Positions 58,601 to 64,000 of a DNA stretch of 64,000 nt are shown one piece after another. Source of the stretch: M3007 sp046160625. Lineage in GTDB: Bacteria; Bacteroidota; Bacteroidia; Chitinophagales; Saprospiraceae. Position numbers and translations under genes: made by a program. The stretch's first letter is position 1, and the number at the start of each line of letters is the position of its first letter. The notes below the pieces were generated by a model. It had not been told where the DNA came from and made no database searches. It saw only the letters and a program-made list of their open reading frames with translations. The stretch spans positions 1-64,000 of the forward strand of contig JBJXGZ010000135.1 in assembly GCA_046160625.1 (NCBI GenBank), in the 5' to 3' direction.

Positions 58601-58985
58601 CTATAAAACGGGGACACCTGATGTTAAAAAAACAGCACAGCCCTCTGAAAATCAAGCTTATGGTGGCGATTATTGGCGACAATTGGCCTTTTATCAAATC
58701 CTGTTGGACAGGGCCCGGCTATACCCTGAAACGGTGGGCAAGACTGCCATTTCCTGGCTTGCGCCCGACAAACGAGGCAGCTTCCCCATCACCGAAATCA
58801 GTTTCCAGCAGGAAGAACTACATTTTGTAGAAGGCTTGATTCGGGAGGTTTATGGAAAAATCCAGGCGCGCGATTTTTCCACAGGCTGCGGAAAAAAAGA
58901 TTGCAGTTGGTGTCAAATGCTGCGGGAGCGCAATATTCCAGAAGTTTTTAACAGGAACGAGGAAGAGGATTTGGATGATGGATGA
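55689..58985 (+). CDS. UvrD-type helicase fused to a PD-(D/E)xK nuclease domain
   Basis: 1098 aa from the ATG; a TTG four codons upstream is also in frame. Superfamily 1 motifs in order: GPGTGKTHLLTARIGNIL (Walker A), VDEFQDTNGAQ, VGDDDQSIYEFQGARLQNL, LEENYRS, LLTVHAAKGLEFGHVF, and RRRLFYVAMTRAKYQLQI. The C-terminal nuclease domain shows RRVDRVELEGIPLTGILDKI and VDYKTGTPDVKK. Three Cys in GCGKKDCSWCQ plus one in RYLRCPLAFYY could hold a metal or Fe-S cluster. DNA-repair function inferred. Two repeat-derived peptides are inserted in frame (see findings). Confidence 0.9.
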   Translation: MTDLQQRNEAFLAFLDTLNPAQREAVDQVEGPVLVVAGPGTGKTHLLTARIGNILLRTDARPQNILCLTFTDAGASAMRQRLLQRIGSSAFQVPIFTFHAFCNRVIQENIEYFGKGIPEPVTELERIEIVRSLLTKLSPEHPLRAGKKDVYQFEEHLRDLFSMMKKEAWTPGFVIKKSGEFLNDLPSNPAYIYQRNSKLFKKGDPKTAQIAEVTEKIERLKSAADLFPKYLHAMERAARYEYEDMLLWVAKAFEKHEALLRTYQERYQYILVDEFQDTNGAQFHLLNLLLDFWEVPNIFIVGDDDQSIYEFQGARLQNLREFEERYHKGLKTIVLEENYRSVQPILDAATRVIENNALRVVNLFGDGMKKQLRAVINFSPDKIVVGQDLQDGQDFFSEKISNPVHPVNPVLKNYSTNSPLSANLAIHSFPNRLQETIYVVQQIENLIARQVKPSEIAVLYARHRQADRLLALLEKKGIPYQTKRPVNILDLPTVQHFRSLLSYLQEEAVRPFSGEHRLFKLFHATFWGLSELDLAKIALACHAERSEESAEKQAELYVKVGLHAGKKKHWRELLSDHEALNLLDLSSIEPFQHLSALLNGWISDVHNLPLSQLIERLYAQSGVLTWALAQPDKAMHLQVLHTFIEFVRNETIRNPRRSLAKLLELLDSMDDNMLSLPLNQSVQQTIGIQLLTVHAAKGLEFGHVFMLDCTEDTWDKNAGGNRGHFFLPETLTRSGEEDALEARRRLFYVAMTRAKYQLQISFPRTDDAGKSLTQSQFLAETGLPISETEVPYPALLETQTMLMLEAPNPVVTLPEPALLDALLADFTLSITALNRYLRCPLAFYYEDVLKVPGATSEAAAFGLAMHGALQQFLLKMKRHKKFEWPSADALLKIFGQEMERQRGLFSEQGFAQRRSLGLDYLRRIHVEQVPYWRKRAIVERRVDRVELEGIPLTGILDKIEWLDGGLLRIVDYKTGTPDVKKTAQPSENQAYGGDYWRQLAFYQILLDRARLYPETVGKTAISWLAPDKRGSFPITEISFQQEELHFVEGLIREVYGKIQARDFSTGCGKKDCSWCQMLRERNIPEVFNRNEEEDLDDG
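56844..56919. repeat. caggatttacaggatggacag repeat inside the helicase gene
   Basis: Arms at 56844-56871 and 56892-56919 (28 bp, one mismatch). It is translated in frame and gives GQDLQDGQDFFSEKISNPVH. This type of repeat is normally intergenic. Confidence 0.75.
57309..57334. repeat. gctgagcgtagcgaa repeat inside the helicase gene
   Basis: tgtcatgctgagcgtagcga plus gaatc gives CHAERSEES in frame. From general knowledge, the tgtcatgctgagcgtagcga word is a widespread bacterial repeat that often leaves the peptide HAERSE in proteins. Confidence 0.7.
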
Positions 58986-59020
58986 GGTGACACCTCCCCT
59001 TCCGTCTGAGGTGTCACCTC
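58984..59020. repeat. gaggtgacacctc repeat pair after the helicase gene
   Basis: gaggtgacacctc (58984-58996) and gaggtgtcacctc (59008-59020) are two near-identical palindromes that overlap or follow the helicase stop. Confidence 0.7.
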
Positions 59021-59103
59021 ACACATCAGGCGGAAGTTCTCAACGATTTGGCTGCTCCCTGCACATTTTTTTAAACTTCCCTTCCCACGAATCAAACTTT
59101 GTC

Positions 59104-59111
59104 TACTTTTG
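59104..59111 (+). promoter_or_regulatory. promoter element of the TPR gene
   Basis: TACTTTTG matches TAnnTTTG, about 42 nt before the ATG of the following gene. Confidence 0.55.
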
Positions 59112-59152
59112 CGGGCATTTTTTGAACAGCGACTTAAAATTTTAGAGACAAA

Positions 59153-59851
59153 ATGGCAAAACGCAAATCAGATCAGATCGAAATCGTGGAAGTGGAGCAG
59201 GTGTCTGCACGGCATTCTTCTACCCCTATCTGGGAAAAATACCCCAACCTCCTGGTTTATCTACTTGCAGCAATCGCACTGGTTGTTGCTGGTTGGTGGC
59301 TGTATAAAGAGATGATTGTCAAGCCCAAACAAGTAGAAGCCGTGGCTGCCATGTGGCAGGCCGAGCAACAATTTAGCCGCGATTCCTTTCAACTGGCGCT
59401 CAACGACCCGGGCGGCGGCTTCGATGGTTTCCTTGCCCTCGCCGACAAATTCAGCGGAACCCCCGCTGGCAACATGGCGCATTACTATGCGGGTATCTGT
59501 TACCTCCAATCAGGCGATTTTGACAACGCCATCTCGCAAATGGAAGATTTCAGTGCCAAGGGTAATTTGCTCCCTGCTATGAAAAATGGCATTCTTGGTG
59601 ACTGTTATTCTGAAAAACAGGATTTTGGCAAGGCACTCGATTACTACGAAAAAGCTGCAGACGCTGCTGAAAACGATATGTTGGCCATATACTATTTGAA
59701 AAAATTGGGTATGCTCAACGAAAACCAAGGCAACAATAAGGCCGCGATTAAAGCGTACGAGCGCATCCGCCGGGATCATCCCAACCCGCAATCAACTGAC
59801 TGGCGCGATATTGAAAAATATATCTACCGTGCTGGCGGTGGGGACAATTAA
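59153..59851 (+). CDS. membrane-anchored TPR protein (YfgM-like)
   Basis: 232 aa. An N-terminal membrane helix lies at about residues 33-52 (LLVYLLAAIALVVAGWWLY). The soluble part has TPR-type helices (AHYYAGICYLQSGDFDNAIS, NGILGDCYSEKQDFGKALDY, KAAIKAYERIRRDHP). This layout matches YfgM-like ancillary factors that act beside periplasmic chaperones or the translocon. Precise role not deducible. Confidence 0.82.
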   Translation: MAKRKSDQIEIVEVEQVSARHSSTPIWEKYPNLLVYLLAAIALVVAGWWLYKEMIVKPKQVEAVAAMWQAEQQFSRDSFQLALNDPGGGFDGFLALADKFSGTPAGNMAHYYAGICYLQSGDFDNAISQMEDFSAKGNLLPAMKNGILGDCYSEKQDFGKALDYYEKAADAAENDMLAIYYLKKLGMLNENQGNNKAAIKAYERIRRDHPNPQSTDWRDIEKYIYRAGGGDN

Positions 59852-59880
59852 AAATTCGCAATTACTGTTTTTCCGATTTT

Positions 59881-59927
59881 CTATAAAAAATGAGTCATCC
59901 CTGATTGGGGTGACTCATTTTTTATAG
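59881..59927. terminator. bidirectional terminator between convergent genes
   Basis: ctataaaaaatgagtcatcc faces gggtgactcattttttatag with one mismatch and T-rich flanks on both strands. It separates the TPR gene and the minus-strand HYR-repeat gene. Confidence 0.8.
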
Positions 59928-59954
59928 CTGTTTTAAATCTGCGTTACCGCCCTA

Positions 59955-62900
59955 TTATTCTACCTTAACCAAGCGCTTGGTTTTCACCCCCTCCTCTGCT
60001 TTTACCAAAACGTGATACATTCCCGAAGGAAGATTTTTCAAAGAAATTTCCACGCTATTTAAGCCGCTCATAACCTGGATTGTGAGCTCCAACAAAACGA
60101 CGCGGCCATCAAAAATTTGAATCTGTATTTCGCTTTCTTTTTCTGATTCAAAGCTTATGGTTACGGCATCTGTTGCTGGGTTCGGTGCAAGATTGAAATC
60201 CTGAATGAGGGCAGTTTTCTGCTTTGAACGTCCTTGCCCAGGCCGTTCGCAAGGAGCGTTCAAGCCGCAATCCACCCGGAAATAGTTCAAATTGTCGAGC
60301 GCCGAATTCAACATTGTCGGCATATCCACCGGGTAATTTCCCGCAAACCCCTGTATGTACAAATTGGTCAGGTTCAGTAAATCTTGCACCGTAGATTTTT
60401 GCCCCATATCTTTCAAAACCGAAAACTCCACCAGACAAGACGGCAGGTTGTGCAGGTCTTGTCCTCCTAAGTCGCGATTGTTGAATTCAAGGTTGTACCA
60501 GATGTTTAGCTGAAGCGCTAATGCATTGGCTGCCAATTGGTTGTTCAACGAGCCATCCGGGTTGGCAAGTGACCCTGGAAGCGGGCAACTAAAATGTCCG
60601 GTAGGAAGGAATGCCAGGTTACCGCTGCCGAACAACATTTCCTGAACACAGGAGGAACTAGAAGCCGACACCGTATGGTTGCCGCCACCAACCTTCGCAG
60701 GGCCATACTCAGCAAGTAACAATTGGAGCGCCTCAGATGTCTGCATACTGCCAATTGTACCGCCCGGATCACCCCATGAGGCTTGTGATGCGGTGCAAAG
60801 TTGGTTGCAAGTGCCCGTGGCCAAAAAGGTGACGGAACATGCTGAACTCACTTTGCCACAGTGGTTCTTGGCTTTGAAAGTATAGGTCCGGTGGGTTGCG
60901 CCATTCTGTGGCTGGCCGCTGTCATTTAGAATCGCAATAGACGCGAATCCTCCCGCACAATCGCCCACCAAAAGGGTTTTGATATAGCCGAACAGTTGCG
61001 CAGGACCAGGAATATCGTTTGCGCAGTTCAGTTTGATCGTATCAGGACAAACTAGTGTGGGTGAGTCGGTTTCTTCTACATAAAACGCCCGTTCGCAAAT
61101 CGCCTGGTTTCCACAGCCATCGGTGGCAGCGTAACGATAGGCCACGGTCATCATCCATCCGGGGCAGCCCGTGCCGTTGGTCCAGGTGTCGAGCAGCGTG
61201 GTGGTCACGCCGCTGCAATCGTAGGCGCTTAAACTGGAGGGATCGGCAAGCGGAACGTCTTCCACACAAGGCAGGAAGATATTGTCGTTGGGAGGGCATT
61301 CCAGCGAGGGCGGCGTGTTGTCCACTACAGCAAACGTGGCCGTAGTTTTTGAAAGGTTGCCACACTCGTCTTTGGCACGGAACTCATAGGTTTTGCGCCA
61401 TGTGTTACCACATCCGAAGTATTCCCCAACCTGTATTTTCTCCAGTTCAACCTCTCCACAATTATCCTCGGCTACCAGTCCAGCATTGCTGTCGAGCCAA
61501 TCGTAGAAGGCATTTTCGCCATTGTCATCAGAGGCATCACATTCTAAGTCAACGCTTTGTGGCGGTGTGCTGAACACCGGCGGCGTATGGTCTACCACCG
61601 TGAACGAGGCATCGCGGTAGGATACATTGCCACACTCATCCGTCGCGAAAAAGCGGATATTTTTGTGGAAAGTATTGCCACAATCAAAATAATTGCTTTG
61701 GAACGGGCTGTCCTCGTGGGTATAGGTGATTTGGGCACAATCCTGCACCACCGCGCCACCGCGATTGTCGAGAAAGGCCTGAAATTCGGTCAAATTGTTC
61801 GGGCCACATTCTACTATCTGGTTTTTAGGCAACACCTGGAATTGCGGGGCATTGAAGTCCGTCACAGTAATGACTTGGCTGGCTGTCGCGCTGTTGCCAC
61901 AAACATCGGTTGCTCGCCAGGTCCGGGTAAGGATTTTCCAGACGGGGCAAATGCCGGGCACCTCTGTCTCGCCCAGGAATGCGACCGTGGCACCGCTCGT
62001 GCAGTTGTCGCTGGCAGTAGCAATACCGACTGGGGGTATTAGGTAGCAATCCACCGTCACATTTGCAGGTACGAAAGTGAACGTCGGCGGTGTTTGATCG
62101 TTGACTGTGATGATTTGCGAGCAGGAGTTGGAGTTGCCGCACACATCCGTTGCGCGATACCGACGAGTAAGGGTGAAGCGATTTGCGCAGGTTTGGTTTG
62201 AAATGACATCGCTGATATGTGACACTGTTGGAGCAGTGCCACCACAGTTGTCGCTCAGGCCCGTGACCGAGGCAATGTTTACAGCCGGCACTTGTTCGGC
62301 ACAGGAGACAGTGGTATTAATGGGACAAGTAAGCGACGGGGGCGTTTGGTCGTTGACCGTGATGGTTTGCGAACAACTGTTGGTATTTCCGCAAACATCC
62401 GTTGCGCGATAAATGCGGGTAAGCGTGAAGCGGTTAGTGCAGGTCTGGTTACTAATGGCCGCTGAGAAAAAACTCGGTGTGACGGTTCCACCACAATTGT
62501 CACTCAGGCCCGTTACCGAAGCCGGGTTGGGAGCCGGCACGTTGTTGGCACAGGATACTGATAAGTTTATCGGACAAGTCAGGCTGGGTGGTGTTTGGTC
62601 ATTTACCGTGATGGTTTGGAGGCAATTGGCTGAATTGCCACAAACATCAATGGCAAAATAAGACCGGGTTATTGTAAACCGATTGGGGCAGGTTTGATTG
62701 CTGATGACATCGCCGGGGAAATTGACCACTGTTACCGTTCCGCCGCAATTGTCGCCCACGTTTGTCACCGAGTTGATGTCGGCCGCTGGTACATTAGAAG
62801 CACAGGAGACCGTCACATTAATCGGGCAAGTAATCGTAGGATCTATTTGGTCGTCCACGGTGATGAGTTGAGAGCAGGTAGCCATTTGTCCGCATTCATC

Positions 62901-64000
62901 GGTTGCCTGATAGATTCTAGCAACTGTCAGCTTGTTTGGGCATGTCTGCCCCTGGTTTACTTCCAGTTGAAGAATGATGTCTACATTCCCTGGGCATTCA
63001 TGTGTTTCCAAAACATCTGAGGGATCGGCCTGCGGAACGTTGTTCGCACAAGAAACGGTCAGGTGGGGTGGGCAAGTCAACACGGGTGGGGTGAAGGAGC
63101 AAGATTCCACGATGATGCCAGTATTTGTGCCAATAATGCAGTTGTTGTCTGCGGTAAACTCGGCCCCAATAGTAGTGGTACCCCCATCAGCCCTGTATCT
63201 AATCCCCGTGAAGGTGTGCGTATTGCCTACCAGGTCACCTACAGGAACATCTGGATCGCCGCCGCCGGGTACAAAATCAGGGCCAGGCTGTATCTTCAGG
63301 AATCCTGTGGCTGGCGGGTTTTCAAACTCAACGGTCACGTCGAGGGTGAAAAAGTCGTCGGTGGGGTCTGAAGTGCCATTGTCGTCGCAAGGGCCTTGAT
63401 TAGAATCGCCAATATCTGTAAAGACGCAAGCACCTCCACCGTTTGAACAGGAATTGACCGCCGGGCCTGTACCTGGCAATTGACAGAGTACCGCAGGGGG
63501 GCTTACTCTGACAATGCTAGCATTAATATCTGTAATTTGTCCATCTGCCCGAAGCATCACCCCTGTGAAGGTATGGGTCAGGTTGGTACCGACTGGTACT
63601 GGTTGAATGAAATAAAACCCTATCACATCAGTCCCTGCAAGTTGGAGGTTGTTAGTACCCGGATGCGTGTTTGAAAAAAGTACGTCAATATCTACGGTAA
63701 AAAAATCGTCTGTGTCATCGCCTCCTGTGCCGTTGTCATCGCACTGGCCGATGTTGGCAAAGGAGAAGCCAATTATTTCACAAGTGGGTGCATTAGAGCA
63801 TGGCTGCACCACCAAATTGCCCGTCACATCGGCAATGCAAGCTGGCTCATCTGTCCAGTTTACCTGCACTACTGTTTGTGTGCCATCGGCTTTGAATTTT
63901 ACATCCTGAAAAATATGTTGTAGACCGCTGATGTTGTTCCGATGAACCTGGTAAACCCCGATTTGGTCGCCTCCCGGTACAATTTGCAGGAAGCCATCAG
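59955..64000 (-). CDS. very large T9SS-exported HYR-repeat surface protein (5' end outside window)
   Basis: At least 1348 aa; the frame stays open to the right edge of the window, so the start and signal peptide lie beyond 64000. The N-terminal visible part has repeats with FFTVDIDVLFSNTHPGTNNL-type strands. About nine HYR/Ig-like modules follow, each PPSLTCP...VSCA..VP...NCGG...ISNQTC.NRFT..R.YRATDVCGNS..C.QTITVNDQT. The middle modules are nearly identical. The C-terminal sorting domain starts FNLAPNPATDAVTISFESEK. Predicted surface adhesin or matrix protein exported by T9SS. Confidence 0.9.
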   Translation of the reverse strand, partial: DGFLQIVPGGDQIGVYQVHRNNISGLQHIFQDVKFKADGTQTVVQVNWTDEPACIADVTGNLVVQPCSNAPTCEIIGFSFANIGQCDDNGTGGDDTDDFFTVDIDVLFSNTHPGTNNLQLAGTDVIGFYFIQPVPVGTNLTHTFTGVMLRADGQITDINASIVRVSPPAVLCQLPGTGPAVNSCSNGGGACVFTDIGDSNQGPCDDNGTSDPTDDFFTLDVTVEFENPPATGFLKIQPGPDFVPGGGDPDVPVGDLVGNTHTFTGIRYRADGGTTTIGAEFTADNNCIIGTNTGIIVESCSFTPPVLTCPPHLTVSCANNVPQADPSDVLETHECPGNVDIILQLEVNQGQTCPNKLTVARIYQATDECGQMATCSQLITVDDQIDPTITCPINVTVSCASNVPAADINSVTNVGDNCGGTVTVVNFPGDVISNQTCPNRFTITRSYFAIDVCGNSANCLQTITVNDQTPPSLTCPINLSVSCANNVPAPNPASVTGLSDNCGGTVTPSFFSAAISNQTCTNRFTLTRIYRATDVCGNTNSCSQTITVNDQTPPSLTCPINTTVSCAEQVPAVNIASVTGLSDNCGGTAPTVSHISDVISNQTCANRFTLTRRYRATDVCGNSNSCSQIITVNDQTPPTFTFVPANVTVDCYLIPPVGIATASDNCTSGATVAFLGETEVPGICPVWKILTRTWRATDVCGNSATASQVITVTDFNAPQFQVLPKNQIVECGPNNLTEFQAFLDNRGGAVVQDCAQITYTHEDSPFQSNYFDCGNTFHKNIRFFATDECGNVSYRDASFTVVDHTPPVFSTPPQSVDLECDASDDNGENAFYDWLDSNAGLVAEDNCGEVELEKIQVGEYFGCGNTWRKTYEFRAKDECGNLSKTTATFAVVDNTPPSLECPPNDNIFLPCVEDVPLADPSSLSAYDCSGVTTTLLDTWTNGTGCPGWMMTVAYRYAATDGCGNQAICERAFYVEETDSPTLVCPDTIKLNCANDIPGPAQLFGYIKTLLVGDCAGGFASIAILNDSGQPQNGATHRTYTFKAKNHCGKVSSACSVTFLATGTCNQLCTASQASWGDPGGTIGSMQTSEALQLLLAEYGPAKVGGGNHTVSASSSSCVQEMLFGSGNLAFLPTGHFSCPLPGSLANPDGSLNNQLAANALALQLNIWYNLEFNNRDLGGQDLHNLPSCLVEFSVLKDMGQKSTVQDLLNLTNLYIQGFAGNYPVDMPTMLNSALDNLNYFRVDCGLNAPCERPGQGRSKQKTALIQDFNLAPNPATDAVTISFESEKESEIQIQIFDGRVVLLELTIQVMSGLNSVEISLKNLPSGMYHVLVKAEEGVKTKRLVKVE

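Noticed and set aside
1..64000. tRNA, rRNA, riboswitch, transposase, integrase or phage genes
   Set aside because: None could be recognised by eye on either strand; a covariance-model scan would be needed to exclude small RNAs.

Overview
This window looks like a chromosomal segment of a Bacteroidota bacterium, most likely a Saprospiraceae-type lineage; the family-level placement is inference. The signs are promoters of the Bacteroidota type (TAnnTTTG at the -7 position), secreted proteins ending in type IX secretion (T9SS) sorting domains, a DUF2723/GT117 membrane glycosyltransferase, an OMP_b-brl_3 outer-membrane barrel, a DUF4296 lipoprotein, LytTR response regulators, and a complex I operon whose NuoG lacks the molybdopterin-type domain.

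Layout. 1-16.2 kb is housekeeping: a GT2 glycosyltransferase, a hotdog thioesterase, an MsbA-like exporter, two SGNH hydrolase paralogues, miaA-purQ, a DUF6427-like membrane protein, an OmpR-type regulator, a SixA-like phosphatase, a DUF4296 lipoprotein, sucC, an FtsE-like ATPase, an OmpA-domain protein, a coiled-coil/helix-hairpin-helix protein and an MmcQ/YjbR protein. 16.3-35.4 kb is a complete nuoA-N operon in canonical order. Between its core genes sit same-strand, tightly spaced accessory genes: an SH3 lipoprotein, two DUF2750 proteins, a GxxExxY protein, a broken lipoprotein gene, a UPF0175/DUF3368 toxin-antitoxin (TA) pair, a secreted protein, a PH-like membrane protein, a Doc-type TA pair, an MntA/HepT TA pair, a small membrane protein and an S4 RNA-binding protein. 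35.4-39.1 kb carries an SH3 lipoprotein, an AhpD-like protein, rlmH, a rhomboid protease and trxA. 39.1-43.6 kb is a segment bounded by direct repeats of the trxA 3' end plus terminator; it holds a helical-repeat protein and two T9SS cargo proteins. 43.7-64 kb holds GT117, OsmC, an outer-membrane barrel-like protein, AIM24, a LytTR two-component cluster, a haem-binding protein, an OMP_b-brl_3 barrel, a UvrD-like helicase-nuclease fusion, a TPR protein and a very large HYR-repeat T9SS protein that runs off the right edge.

Two architectural features stand out. First, complex I is interleaved with three predicted TA modules that have little or no room for promoters of their own, so their expression should follow respiratory-operon transcription. 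Second, many gene junctions carry long hairpins built from short repeated words (arms of about 15-51 bp), often ending within about 10-40 nt of the next start codon, including inside the nuo operon; related repeats also occur in frame inside the helicase gene. The trxA duplication is the clearest trace of an integration or recombination event. I saw no tRNA, rRNA, CRISPR array, recognisable transposase or integrase. The only gene-free stretch longer than 300 bases is 43451-43841; it holds the orphan trxA 3' fragment, its terminator and the GT117 promoter.
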